From a virus, in the IMG/VR virus record IMGVR_UViG_3300036466_000332, positions 1-64,000 of that record: 64,000 nucleotides of DNA, one strand, 5' to 3'. Positions 28,240-36,979 of this stretch are shown one piece after another (position 1 is the stretch's first letter; each line of letters begins with the position of its first letter). A program made the position numbers and the translations under genes. The notes under the pieces are model-generated. The model saw only the letters and a list, made by a program, of their open reading frames with translations, made no database searches and was not told where the DNA came from.

Positions 28240-28967
28240 TAAATACCACCTTCACTAGTGCCCCCATACGTTATCCAAGCTGGATTAGGTAATACACCTT
28301 TTCTTTTTATTGATTCACATATTTCCCCGAGTATGGTTTCTCTATTCTTTAACTGTCCATTTTCACTACATTTGATTATGTCCCATTTTTGTCTTTTTAC
28401 AACAAATAAAGAATTCTCATGGGTTTTTTTCATGTATGCTTTATCAACTTCATGTATATCTTTATCCTTGGTGCCAGTGATTTTATTTTTTCTATTCTCT
28501 ATAAGTTTTTCTCTGATATCATAATCCATATGAAGGAAAATTGTGATATCTGGTTTTGGTAAACCTAGTTTATTATACTCTAAATCATATTCCCAATCTA
28601 AAAATTTTTCTTTTTCATTTAAGGTTTCGAATTTAGAACTCTGGTGTATCATATTGGAAGAAACATATCTATCCATTATTATAATATATCCTTCATCAAC
28701 ATATTTTTTCCATGTGTTTTTAAAGGATATAAACCTATCCGAGGCATAAAATAAAGATGCAGGGTAACCACCGATATCTTCAGCCTCTTTAGAAATTTCA
28801 CCATTTAAATACATTTTAACTAAATGTGAAGAATCATTATCATAGAAAGGGAAGGATAATCTTTTCACCTTCTCATATCTACCATTTAAATAATCATATA
28901 ATAATCTGGTCTGTGTTTCTTTCCCTACACCATCTACACCATCAATCGCTATTATTTTGGATTCCAT
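28239..28967 (-). CDS. tmk: Thymidylate kinase (dTMP kinase)
   Basis: 242 residues. P-loop at the N-terminus IIAIDGVDGVGKETQTRLL, the DRYVSSN motif near residue 99 that binds the phosphate and base, and a lid-like segment ENRKNKITG near 160. It converts dTMP to dTDP for DNA synthesis; in uracil-DNA phages such as PBS1 and AR9 the equivalent enzyme may also act on dUMP, which cannot be judged here. It lies just after the polymerase C-half, giving a replication operon. Confidence 0.88.
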   Translation of the reverse strand: MESKIIAIDGVDGVGKETQTRLLYDYLNGRYEKVKRLSFPFYDNDSSHLVKMYLNGEISKEAEDIGGYPASLFYASDRFISFKNTWKKYVDEGYIIIMDRYVSSNMIHQSSKFETLNEKEKFLDWEYDLEYNKLGLPKPDITIFLHMDYDIREKLIENRKNKITGTKDKDIHEVDKAYMKKTHENSLFVVKRQKWDIIKCSENGQLKNRETILGEICESIKRKGVLPNPAWITYGGTSEGGI

Positions 28968-28980
28968 TTAAACCACTCCT

Positions 28981-30420
28981 TTAATAAAAGTCTATAACAT
29001 TGGTAACATGTCTTCTTTTTTTGCTATCTCTAATAGTTATTAAACCTAATGGATCAATGACCGGTGCAATAAGGTTTGATGTTTGTGTTATAACTGGTGT
29101 GGTATTTAAGAAATCCAAAACAAAATCCGGTATATAGGTTATATCGTATGGTAGTGCTATTTTTTTTATATCCCTGTATCTCTTCTGGATGGAAGATAAA
29201 TTATCAAGTCTAAATCTTTTTAATTCAGATTCCTTTGCACCTCTCTCAATTAGTTTCTTTTTAATCTTTAAACCTTTTCTTTTCATAAATTCATTGGAAA
29301 CTAAACGGAATGTATCTGTATAAATGTCTAATACATCCATAGCCATTTTCTCTATACCCTGATCATATACATCGTTGATTTTAAGATATAAATATTCACC
29401 GTCATTTATGACCATGATATTATTATCCATCATGTCTACTACTTTCTTTGTTTTATAAAGGTCATATTGGCTCCTAAACTTAGAGTTAAATTTCTGTACT
29501 ATGACATCCAGTAAATCTTGATCTAAATCTATATCGTCAGATATCTTTAAAAAAACAGAGTTATTTTTTACTGAGACTTCACCGCGATACATTAAACCAG
29601 ATTTACCTTTTTCTTTTAATTCTATGAAATCCAACTCTTCATAATTGAAATTTATTCTATCTGATATGTCAACTCTGTATCCATTTAATTTATCTTCGTT
29701 TGATTCTATCATTCTATCTATTATGTGATAGGATAGTTTCTTAAACATCTCAGGGTAATCTCTTTTCATACCCTCTATATCTGTCATATCTAAATAAGCT
29801 GTATAAAAGGTTGCTGGTGCCTCTATCTCATCATCTAAACCTAAATCATTCCATAACTTTATTGCAGTAACTCTGTGGTCTGAGATAGGGAAGTCTTCGA
29901 ACACACCATTTAGCTTATGGACATCAAAGAATTCTTGTGCAGTTTCACCCTTCATCATTTCTAAAACTTCATTATCTATATCTCTTAATTTATTTAGTAT
30001 CCTGTCTAACTTTATATCCTTTTCTCTCATGATATCATTTTCAACTATGTCCTCAACATTACTGCATAACTTCTGGTTAAAATTTGATTTAGTAAAAGAT
30101 AAACCCTTAACGTCCAAGTCAGCAACTTCAAAAACATTTCCTTCTTTAAGTTTATTTAATCCTATATAATTTTTCTTTCTAGATGTTAAAACGAATCTTT
30201 TATAGAGGTACTCGTTTTTCATATTGATTCTTGATTTATATCTTTCCAAAACATTAGTGTGGTCCTTATATCTTTCCAAAGAATAATCCACACAACTTAC
30301 AGCAACCATTGTGGAAAGATTAGAAAGAGTAAACCATATCTCGTCTTCAGACAAATTTTTGTATCCTTTGTTATAAAGATCGTTTATATCATTATTCAGT
30401 TCATCTATAGCAACCATATT
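28981..30420 (-). CDS. DNA polymerase B C-terminal half, exon 3 (palm end and thumb)
   Basis: 479 codons counted from AAT at 30420 to the stop. The first residues NMVAIDELNNDI continue motif C (DTDS) of exon 2, as IYV/NVD-type residues do in family B polymerases. Near residue 78 the thumb motif SRKKNYIGL is seen, then VKGLSFTKSNFNQKL, equal to the 'KKRY..KG' block that contacts primer DNA. The first in-frame ATG (30417) has no ribosome site and a TAA lies two codons before AAT, consistent with a splice junction rather than a start. The rest is a large thumb and C-terminal extension. Confidence 0.8.
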   Translation of the reverse strand, partial: NMVAIDELNNDINDLYNKGYKNLSEDEIWFTLSNLSTMVAVSCVDYSLERYKDHTNVLERYKSRINMKNEYLYKRFVLTSRKKNYIGLNKLKEGNVFEVADLDVKGLSFTKSNFNQKLCSNVEDIVENDIMREKDIKLDRILNKLRDIDNEVLEMMKGETAQEFFDVHKLNGVFEDFPISDHRVTAIKLWNDLGLDDEIEAPATFYTAYLDMTDIEGMKRDYPEMFKKLSYHIIDRMIESNEDKLNGYRVDISDRINFNYEELDFIELKEKGKSGLMYRGEVSVKNNSVFLKISDDIDLDQDLLDVIVQKFNSKFRSQYDLYKTKKVVDMMDNNIMVINDGEYLYLKINDVYDQGIEKMAMDVLDIYTDTFRLVSNEFMKRKGLKIKKKLIERGAKESELKRFRLDNLSSIQKRYRDIKKIALPYDITYIPDFVLDFLNTTPVITQTSNLIAPVIDPLGLITIRDSKKRRHVTNVIDFY

Positions 30421-31471
30421 CGTTTATACCCTCGGTCTCCCGATATTTAGAAACTTGGGACTAGACTATATCATGATCATATAACCTTAAAGGTTACTTA
30501 GATCCCTTCCATTTCCCTCACGGTACTCTACTCAGTTATCATCAGTCAGTCACCCAACTGAATCCCTTTTCGATAGTCGTTGAACCTTTAGTCGAGATAT
30601 CTTAAAAATTATAGTTTTCGGAAATATTAACATATGATTCTTTCTCTCTTATTCTTTTTACAAATTTCCAGAACTTTTGTCTTTCTAATGTTTCTGAAGT
30701 ATCAAAGTTTAACGTGTCGGCTATTTCTCGGGTTGTAAGATTTTTTTCTAATAAATCACAAACTGACACCACCATGCTTTTCCAATTGTACTTATATTTG
30801 TTTTTTCTATGGTGTATATCATAATTTGCATATATGCCCTTATGAATGGTACCAGTTTTAATTTTTTGTATAGTGGTTAACTCCACTTTATCTTTGAATT
30901 TTGGATATAAATCCATCGGATTTAACCCTTTTTCTAACCCTCTACAAATATAATGTACATCGTCATCAGTCAATACACCTTGATCTTTATGTTGTGTGAA
31001 TGTCCCTTGTTTTATCGAATGGTGTATATTTTCTTTTTGTGTCAACCATCTCAAATTATAGATATTATTGTTACCCCTATCTAAGTCTATGTGATCGACC
31101 ACATAGTCATTTGGGTTATCTATTGGGTCATAGGTGTTTAACATCACCCGATGCACGTAGAAATTTCTTTTATTATTGTTTTCATCTATAGGTAATCTCA
31201 CATACTTATAGCCGGCATTCTTTATATTTTCTTTCAATACTTCACCAGTATTGTAATTTTCTATAATTCCGTGTTCTGAAATAATGTAATTCCCGTATAT
31301 TTTGTACCCATCGACAAATTCAATATCTTTATAAATGATAAACAAATCACTCCTTTGTCGATATCTCGATTACTTGGCTGCTGATTGTCTTATAACTTTT
31401 CAGCTATAACAGTTCCCAGCAATTAGAAAGGTTTTTCACATAATGTTTCCACTATGTGCTCCTATAAATTA
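30421..31471 (-). mobile_element. Group I intron 2 in DNA polymerase, with HNH endonuclease gene
   Basis: 1051 bases. The 5' splice follows GACTCT (codons Asp-Ser of DTDS); CUCU can pair with GGAG ten bases on, giving the U-G pair at the splice site. A GAAA-capped hairpin follows. Core signatures on the minus strand: AATTGCTGGGAAC, GACAATCAGCAGCC (31375-31390), TTCAACGACTATCG (30571-30586) and GATATAGTC (30463-30476). The last intron base is G at 30421. Joining gives DTDS-NMVAID, a continuous motif C. The endonuclease gene sits between the core elements. Confidence 0.8.
30602..31345 (-). CDS. HNH homing endonuclease (intron 2)
   Basis: 247 residues, same strand as the intron. The HNH core is YVHRVMLNTYDP, VVDHIDLDRGNNNIYNLRWL and TQKENIHHSI near residues 65-112, as in I-HmuI-type intron endonucleases. 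The C-terminal half contains helix-turn-helix-like segments (LTTIQKIKTG; LTTREIADTLNF) for DNA binding. Expected to cut intronless polymerase genes so the intron spreads. The reading frame is intact. Confidence 0.85.
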   Translation of the reverse strand: MFIIYKDIEFVDGYKIYGNYIISEHGIIENYNTGEVLKENIKNAGYKYVRLPIDENNNKRNFYVHRVMLNTYDPIDNPNDYVVDHIDLDRGNNNIYNLRWLTQKENIHHSIKQGTFTQHKDQGVLTDDDVHYICRGLEKGLNPMDLYPKFKDKVELTTIQKIKTGTIHKGIYANYDIHHRKNKYKYNWKSMVVSVCDLLEKNLTTREIADTLNFDTSETLERQKFWKFVKRIREKESYVNISENYNF

Positions 31472-32200
31472 AGAGTCTGTATCAATCAATAAAATCAAAC
31501 TTCTCATTATATTTTTAATTGTACCCTGTGTATTCGTGGTGATTTTGTTTGCCTCTTCAATAAGATCCCCGCCATACCAGTAATATCCACACAATATCTG
31601 TTCTGTCATATCCTGTAATTTATCGATTTGTTTTTTAACAGATTCCGGTGGTTCATAAGGGTCAACAAAAACACTACCTTCATCTTCTTTTCTATTTTTA
31701 TCAATTGTATCTAGGGACTCTTTAAATAAACTTTTAACTTCGTCAATATTTAAAAAGGCGTCTATATTATTTTTATAATATATTTTTATTAAAGATTCTA
31801 AAGATATCTTATTTATTTTTCTAAAGACACCATCGTATGCATAGTAGTTTTCATCAATACCAATATGCTCCATTACTTTTTGTATATAAATTCCTTTTAA
31901 CTTTGAATCTCTTTCTTTTTCGTTGTTCCAACTAATACCATTTTCTTTAGCTCTCCTTACAACATTAGCAAACAATACCCCATAATAATCGTCATCTTCT
32001 TTTATTATTTCATCCAATGTGTAAATTAGTGCATCATATTTTTTAGGGAAATAACCACCCAAAGCAGCTTCAACAGTTAAAGCAGAAATAGATATTATAC
32101 TTCTACCTTTAGAAGTTATTGCTGCACCCAAATCAGGAGAAAACAATTTACAGTACATATTAATTAAAACACCGTATAAGGTGTTCATAATAATTTTTGT
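31472..32200 (-). CDS. DNA polymerase B C-terminal half, exon 2 (motifs B and C)
   Basis: 243 codons from ACA at 32200 to TCT at 31472. It opens with TKIIMNTLYGVL, polymerase motif B (K-x3-N-T-x-Y-G), followed by AAITSKGRSI, and ends with LILLIDTDS, motif C with the catalytic Asp pair. The apparent GTG start at 32203 is really the intron end. Exon 1 ends YDLRQKD, so splicing gives RQKD-TKIIMNTLYG, matching the usual R/Q-x-x-x-K-x3-N-S-x-Y-G spacing. The whole spliced product would be about 862 residues (140+243+479). Confidence 0.82.
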
Positions 32201-33554
32201 CACTGTTGCTATTCATAACAAATAGCTTAGTGGACTATATCATATCCGTACATTCTTAAACAGGGGGCGATTCATTTGAAAAATGTAAAAATTAATACTG
32301 AGGAAACTTTATTTGATTATCACATTGATAAGGATGGTTTCATTTATGGACAATACGATAGACCTTTAACTATATATAAAAATGGTAAAGGTGAGTTTGT
32401 CAAAATGTATCATGAGGGGTCTTCAAAATCTTTTCATATACATGAGCTAATTGCGTATACTTTTTTGGAATATGAAAAGAGTGAAGACACAATAATATCT
32501 TATTACCCTAATAAAAAAACCAAACTGAACAACGTGAAGATATCCAATGTTTTCGATTACGTTGAAAATAGACATGGTTTCAAAAAACCCAAATTTTTAA
32601 AATACGATGATAAAAAATACACCAAATATATCGTGGATATAGATGGTCGTGTATTCAACACCGAAACATATAAAATATTATCTGAGCATCAAACCCCTCA
32701 GGGATATGTCTTTGTGACATTAAATTTAAAGACAAGAATGATGCATCGTATTTTATATAGCACATACGTTGAACCCATGGATCCTGATCTAGTTATAAAC
32801 CATAAAGACGGCATTAAGTCAAACAATACCCTCAGTAACTTAGAGTAGGTGACCACAAGAGAAAACTCAATGCACGCTATCAATACTGGGTTAATTGAGA
32901 CATTTGGGCCCGAAACAATAGAACCTATTTTGACCTTATACTATGGTGGGGAGGGAAGAAAACATATCTCAGAAAGATTAGGTATCAATTATAATACGGT
33001 TAGGTATATAATAGAAAAACATGCCAACCATTCTCCCGACTTTATTAACAGAACTTCTTTCAATTTATTAGAAGTTGAAAAAATATTCAAATTAAAAGAA
33101 AAAGGCTATTCATATTCTGAAATCTCAAAAAGAATCGATCACAAAAATATTTCCACCATAGGGTATACATTGAATAATAAAAATTTCCAAAGAATGTTTA
33201 AAAATGATTAGGATTTGCCTGTTTCCATTTAATCACATGGGTTTTTAGTGAACCTTTCGAGGGCTGTACTATATCTAAAAAGATACCCTAGTCTCTGAAC
33301 CCACACCATGATGACCTATATAAAAGTCATTTTAGATGTTCGGCTGCTGATTATCCATTATAACTCTCCTTAGGGCACCATCCTTAATTGGGTGGTGTTT
33401 TTATTTCACCATAGAGAATCCCCTAACTTGTTTCTGACTTTCGTCACCTTTGTATGGGTTTTCACCGCATATTTTGGTACAGGGGCGTTAAGAACTCCCA
33501 GCATTTAAGGCAATTTTAACCACACTGTTTCCAGTATGGTAGGACACACTTTTT
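32201..33554 (-). mobile_element. Group I intron 1 in DNA polymerase
   Basis: 1354 bases. The 5' exon end AGGAT can pair with GUCCU eight bases on, with the U-G pair at the splice site; then a perfect nine-pair GAAA-capped hairpin ACCATACTG / CAGTGTGGT. Core signatures on the minus strand: AAATGCTGGGAG, AATCAGCAGCCGAA (33340-33353), GTTCAGAGACTA (within 33281-33300) and GATATAGTCC near 32232-32245. The last base is G at 32201. Splicing restores motif B. The stretch 33212-33554 has no gene and holds most of the core. The endonuclease gene inside is on the opposite strand. Confidence 0.78.
32276..33211 (+). pseudogene. HNH homing endonuclease, antisense in intron 1, broken by an amber codon
   Basis: A TTG start with GGGGG upstream opens 190 codons ending in NHKDGIKSNNTLSNLE, then TAG (32846-32848), then in the same frame VTTRENSMHAINTGL and 105 more residues. 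In HNH endonucleases of this kind the text is NLEWVT..EN..HA, so TAG replaces a Trp TGG by one base. The N-terminal half carries two HNH-like copies (FHIHELIAYTFLE and MHRILYSTYVEP). The C-terminal part has helix-turn-helix-like repeats (ISERLGINYNTV; SEISKRIDHKN). It is opposite to the intron transcript. Probably inactivated; readthrough cannot be ruled out. Confidence 0.8.
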
Positions 33555-33974
33555 ATCCTTTTGTCTTAAATCATACAACTTACCAAGTATGGGGTCATCA
33601 CCTTCTGTTAAGTAGTAATTACCCAACTTCTTTATCTCAGCTCTATCATCAAACAATCTCATCTCACCACTAACAACTGGTGGTGTTTTGATATCTTGGT
33701 TTAAAAAGAATGTGCCATTTTCAACCATAAGATAAGGGGTTGAATAAACATCTTCAATAAAATCCAACGCATCCAATTTATAGTTTTTACCTCGAACTGT
33801 ATTGATTAATTCTACGCTTCTATTTACAAACTTATCTTTAAATAATCCGTATAATTTTGTGTCATCTTCTAATTCTAATTTTCTAGAAACATCCTCTATC
33901 CAAGCGTCTCTAAAAACATCTTCATTCTCGAAATTTTTTGCAAATTCCAAATACCCTCTTGACCATCTACTCAT
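33555..33974 (-). CDS. DNA polymerase B C-terminal half, exon 1
   Basis: 140 codons from the ATG at 33974, which has AAGGAG ten bases upstream, to GAT at 33555. It encodes the start of the second polymerase polypeptide, helical and acidic (WSRGYLEFAKNFENEDVF), ending in KLYDLRQKD just before motif B. The open frame runs twelve codons into the intron and stops at 33516. In most family B enzymes this region is continuous with motif A, which here lies in the separate gene at 5792-8605. Confidence 0.72.
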
Positions 33975-33992
33975 TGACAATCATCTCCTTAG

Positions 33993-34004
33993 AACAATAT
34001 TTTA
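33993..34004 (+). promoter_or_regulatory. Late-type promoter box
   Basis: AACAATATTTTA followed by G, 55 bases before the start at 34059. It faces the minus-strand box at 34010-34021; the two would give overlapping divergent transcripts. Confidence 0.5.
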
Positions 34005-34009
34005 GCTCA

Positions 34010-34021
34010 CATTAAATTGTT
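34010..34021 (-). promoter_or_regulatory. Late-type promoter box (TG variant)
   Basis: Reads AACAATTTAATG on the minus strand, 36 bases before the polymerase C-half start. TG in place of TA/TT weakens the call. Confidence 0.35.
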
Positions 34022-34058
34022 TACGATGATAAAAAATTATCTAGGAGGTCATTATATA

Positions 34059-34490
34059 ATGGAATTGCTATCTACAAATGAAATAGAGAAACAATTGGAC
34101 GCAAAAGAAAAAGGTTTCACCAGTCTTAATAGTGTAGACGATATTCTTCTTTCTCTTCTTCTTATCAAAAAAGGTGTACCTATGACAGCTCAACTTTCTA
34201 AGAAGGTAAAAAAGAATACTGAGTTTGAAATCCCCACAATCGAAGGTCTTGTTTCAAAAGAAGACGAAGAACATAAAACATATGATATTGAACTTTTAAA
34301 ACTTACTGCATTTTTAATAGCCCAAAAACGCGGCGATGAAAACGTAAAGGTTATTGAAGAACAGTATAGTGAATTTAAATCTATGATGGATAACCTTTAT
34401 GAAGACTATGCTGAAGATGCGGCTGTAACTTTAAATGAGGTTATTGAAAAAGCAGAAAAAATTGAGAAACTCGATAAATTAGATGTATAA
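34059..34490 (+). CDS. Hypothetical acidic helical protein
   Basis: 143 residues from the ATG at 34059 with CTAGGAGGT upstream; the frame from 34017 lacks a site. Almost entirely helical, Lys/Glu-rich, with a coiled-coil-like end (VIEKAEKIEKLDKLDV). Single-gene unit between a late-type box and a terminator. No family recognised. Confidence 0.65.
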   Translation: MELLSTNEIEKQLDAKEKGFTSLNSVDDILLSLLLIKKGVPMTAQLSKKVKKNTEFEIPTIEGLVSKEDEEHKTYDIELLKLTAFLIAQKRGDENVKVIEEQYSEFKSMMDNLYEDYAEDAAVTLNEVIEKAEKIEKLDKLDV

Positions 34491-34495
34491 AAATC

Positions 34496-34523
34496 ATGTG
34501 GGGTAAAACCCACATTTTTTTTA
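34496..34523 (+). terminator. Terminator
   Basis: Stem TGTGGG / CCCACA (34497-34502 with 34509-34514) followed by eight T. Confidence 0.8.
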
Positions 34524-34581
34524 TTTGTCACCAACAACCATTTAGACCACATCCAAATGATGTAGATGCTATATGTCTACG

Positions 34582-34593
34582 ATTATATATTAT
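34582..34593 (+). promoter_or_regulatory. Early-type promoter box
   Basis: ATTATATATTAT, 27 bases before the start at 34620, the shortest leader but one in this family. Confidence 0.65.
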
Positions 34594-34619
34594 TAAAATG
34601 AAAGAAGGAGATGAAGGAA

Positions 34620-34973
34620 ATGTTGATACTGAAAAAATATTCAGTAGTAGAGGAGATTTTGGAGAAGGTTTTACAGAATGTAAATAGCTATAAAGCAGGA
34701 CACCCAGAACTGATGATCAATGATAAATTAAAATTGGAGGTGAATATAGAAAGTGAATCTAAAAAATTTTATGGCTTTTCAATACAGATAAAAAAGGGAG
34801 AGAAAGTATTGGACACCATAATGATAACTAATGATGAAAGGTCTAATATATTCGATGTATTTAAAAAGGAGGAATACGATAAAGAGAGTATATTGACCAC
34901 AAATAGTATAAAGGAGATTGTCAGATTTTCAACAGAATATCTTATAGAAAAATTAAACAAGTTTAAGTTTTAA
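34620..34973 (+). CDS. Hypothetical early protein
   Basis: 117 residues from the ATG at 34620, nine bases after AGGAG; the ATG at 34611 is too near the site. Contains a beta hairpin region (KFYGFSIQIKKGEKVLDTIMI) between helices. First gene of an early operon running to 36881. No family recognised. Confidence 0.6.
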   Translation: MLILKKYSVVEEILEKVLQNVNSYKAGHPELMINDKLKLEVNIESESKKFYGFSIQIKKGEKVLDTIMITNDERSNIFDVFKKEEYDKESILTTNSIKEIVRFSTEYLIEKLNKFKF

Positions 34974-34986
34974 GGAGATGGTTTTT

Positions 34987-35883
34987 ATGGAGCCTAAAAA
35001 GAAAAATTTTTATATTAACCTAGGACGAGGAGGTGTTAATTATTTAGTAGATTATATAAACACTAATTACGATGAGATAACTTTTGAATACTTAGATAAT
35101 AAATTAAACGAAACGGTTATCACACATGATAAATTGGATTTAGAAAATGTCATAAGTTATTTATCGGATTATGATAAATTTATAAACCACTATGGTAATG
35201 TGCCAAGGAATACTTTGATGCCTAATTTATCTTCCTTAGAGAACCCTGATATTAGAGCAAGAATAAAAAATCTTTTATTATCAGATCTTTTGGGAAAGGT
35301 TCATGCTGTTTACAGGGATCTGTTTTTCAAAGGTTTGGAATCGTTCATCTTTGAAATGAAAAGGAAAGGAAGAGTATCTTGGGCGTATTTATATCACCCA
35401 GAGTTTGGAGAGTATTTGGGGGATTATAACTTAGGAGATTTCAAAAGATTTTTACCTAGAATTAAAGAGTTAATCAATGAGTGGTTCTTTTATATAGAAG
35501 GAGCTAGTAATTACCCAGGAACAAGTTACAATCATCCTGATGATTACGAGGTCAATAATCTTGAATTTAAATTTATTGTCGATGAATATGCTGGCAAATA
35601 TTCTGATAATAAAGAAAATTTAATGCATGTTATTAATGAATTGATACACCCAGAATATCTTGATACTTTCATAGAGACAAAAAATCTAATTTATTTGGGC
35701 TCTGAAAACATGAAAGAAATAATAGATATCTATAGTGAATTTTTAAGATTATTGATTTTTAGTTCTGAAACTATCGATTATAAGACACCGCTCAAAAAGG
35801 AACTCATGAGAGAGTTTGGGGTTATGGAGATTGGAGATACACAAACTTTCAATCACAATAGGAGAGTGATTTATCATGGATAA
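34987..35883 (+). CDS. Hypothetical protein
   Basis: 298 residues from the ATG at 34987, nine bases after AAGGAG. Helical, acidic, with aromatic-rich segments (RVSWAYLYHPEFGEYLGDYN; EWFFYIEGASNYPG). No signature recognised. It overlaps the next small gene by eight bases, so the operon continues. Confidence 0.65.
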   Translation: MEPKKKNFYINLGRGGVNYLVDYINTNYDEITFEYLDNKLNETVITHDKLDLENVISYLSDYDKFINHYGNVPRNTLMPNLSSLENPDIRARIKNLLLSDLLGKVHAVYRDLFFKGLESFIFEMKRKGRVSWAYLYHPEFGEYLGDYNLGDFKRFLPRIKELINEWFFYIEGASNYPGTSYNHPDDYEVNNLEFKFIVDEYAGKYSDNKENLMHVINELIHPEYLDTFIETKNLIYLGSENMKEIIDIYSEFLRLLIFSSETIDYKTPLKKELMREFGVMEIGDTQTFNHNRRVIYHG

Positions 35884-35974
35884 ATCAAATATTTTACTTG
35901 GTGTATTAGCCTTTGTTTATTGTGTATACCTAATAAAGAAAGGTTACTTTGGAGAATCCAGTAAGTGGAAATAA
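35876..35974 (+). CDS. Tiny membrane protein
   Basis: 32 residues, start overlapping the end of the preceding gene, with AGGAGAG upstream. One membrane helix (ILLGVLAFVYCVYLI) followed by a basic-polar tail KKGYFGESSKWK. Good site, spacing and composition favour a real gene despite its size. Function unknown. Confidence 0.6.
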   Translation: MDKSNILLGVLAFVYCVYLIKKGYFGESSKWK

Positions 35975-35999
35975 CAAAAAATAAAAAGGAGATGTTAAT

Positions 36000-36881
36000 A
36001 TGAAATTAAACAATTTAAAGTTAGAGATCAATGGTGAGGTTATCAGTATAGATGAAGCTGAAGTTAGACCTGAAGAAATAAATAAACTCTGGTCTTTGAA
36101 TTCAGAAAACTTTAAGGTTGATTTGGGTAATAGACCATTCACACCCAAAGAGGTCCAACAATTATTGAATGCAAAATTTAATAAGGAAGTTAACACTGTA
36201 ACAGAAAAACCAAAGGCCGAAGTTAAGCAGACCAATACGAATACGAATGATAGAAGTGTCGTTGATAAAACTGGTGTTATGGTCCCAAGAGAAATAAGAA
36301 ACACAAATCTTTTGGAATTCTTTGACGGACAGTACACCAAAAAAGAAATAGAATCAATGAACAATGAAGAGTTGGTCAATGCTTATGAAAAAAAGAAACA
36401 TATGGTTGAAAATGGATCAACTGAAGATAGCTATGACACAGAAGAAGATGATACTTTAGATATAGGTAATATAATATCTTCAGCAAAAAAGAATAACAAG
36501 AAAGAAGAGAAAATGGATTTAGAAAAAATGGATGTTTTAGATATATCATTCTATGATTTTCATAACACTATCGAAAACATTTATAAAGGATTAAGAGAAG
36601 ATTTAAATGTAAGAGAAATCGTATTAGAAAAATTCAATTACGATATGACTCTTGGTATGAGAATAGATAACTATGAGGAAATGGAAGATGTTATGGATCC
36701 TACTGAAATCAAACAGTTGAAGGAATATGTTTATGAAACACTGATAAACAATATCAATCATGACTTGTTTGATATGAAAGATTACAGTATATACATCCAA
36801 GCACAAGATTCCAATTATGATATGGACTTACAACCGAAATCACAAGTTTTATTTTCCATACTACCATACGATGAAGAATAA
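36000..36881 (+). CDS. Hypothetical protein
   Basis: 293 residues, AAAGGAGATG site. N-terminal domain of about 60 residues with beta strands (LKLEINGEVISIDEAEV), a polar linker with NTNTND, then a helical middle and an acidic stretch (DTEEDDTLD), and a C-terminal domain from about 185 with a final FSILPYDEE. Modular layout suggests an adaptor. No family recognised. Confidence 0.65.
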   Translation: MKLNNLKLEINGEVISIDEAEVRPEEINKLWSLNSENFKVDLGNRPFTPKEVQQLLNAKFNKEVNTVTEKPKAEVKQTNTNTNDRSVVDKTGVMVPREIRNTNLLEFFDGQYTKKEIESMNNEELVNAYEKKKHMVENGSTEDSYDTEEDDTLDIGNIISSAKKNNKKEEKMDLEKMDVLDISFYDFHNTIENIYKGLREDLNVREIVLEKFNYDMTLGMRIDNYEEMEDVMDPTEIKQLKEYVYETLINNINHDLFDMKDYSIYIQAQDSNYDMDLQPKSQVLFSILPYDEE

Positions 36882-36890
36882 TAAAAATAA

Positions 36891-36922
36891 TCGCAGGTGT
36901 TTAAAACCACCTGCTTTTTTTT
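36891..36922 (+). terminator. Terminator
   Basis: Stem GCAGGTG / CACCTGC (36893-36899 with 36908-36914) followed by eight T. Confidence 0.8.
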
Positions 36923-36925
36923 ATG

Positions 36926-36937
36926 ATTATATATTAT
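36926..36937 (+). promoter_or_regulatory. Early-type promoter box
   Basis: ATTATATATTAT, 43 bases before the start at 36980, directly after a terminator. Confidence 0.7.
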
Positions 36938-36979
36938 ATATGAGAACAGATAAAAATAATTTAAAAGGAGTTGATAAAT

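Noticed and set aside
32201-32203. GTG at 32203 as start of a separate polymerase fragment gene
   Set aside because: No ribosome site precedes it and it coincides with the intron end; the splice model explains it better.
32846-32848. TAG as a recoded sense codon
   Set aside because: Some phages reassign TAG, but here many genes end cleanly in TAG (for example at 9260, 43995 and 54506), followed by terminators. A nonsense mutation is simpler.
33516-33554. End of polymerase exon 1 after the open frame at 33516
   Set aside because: The frame runs on to KKCVLPYWKQCG, but the P1-like pairing AGGAT/GUCCU and restoration of motif B place the splice at 33555.
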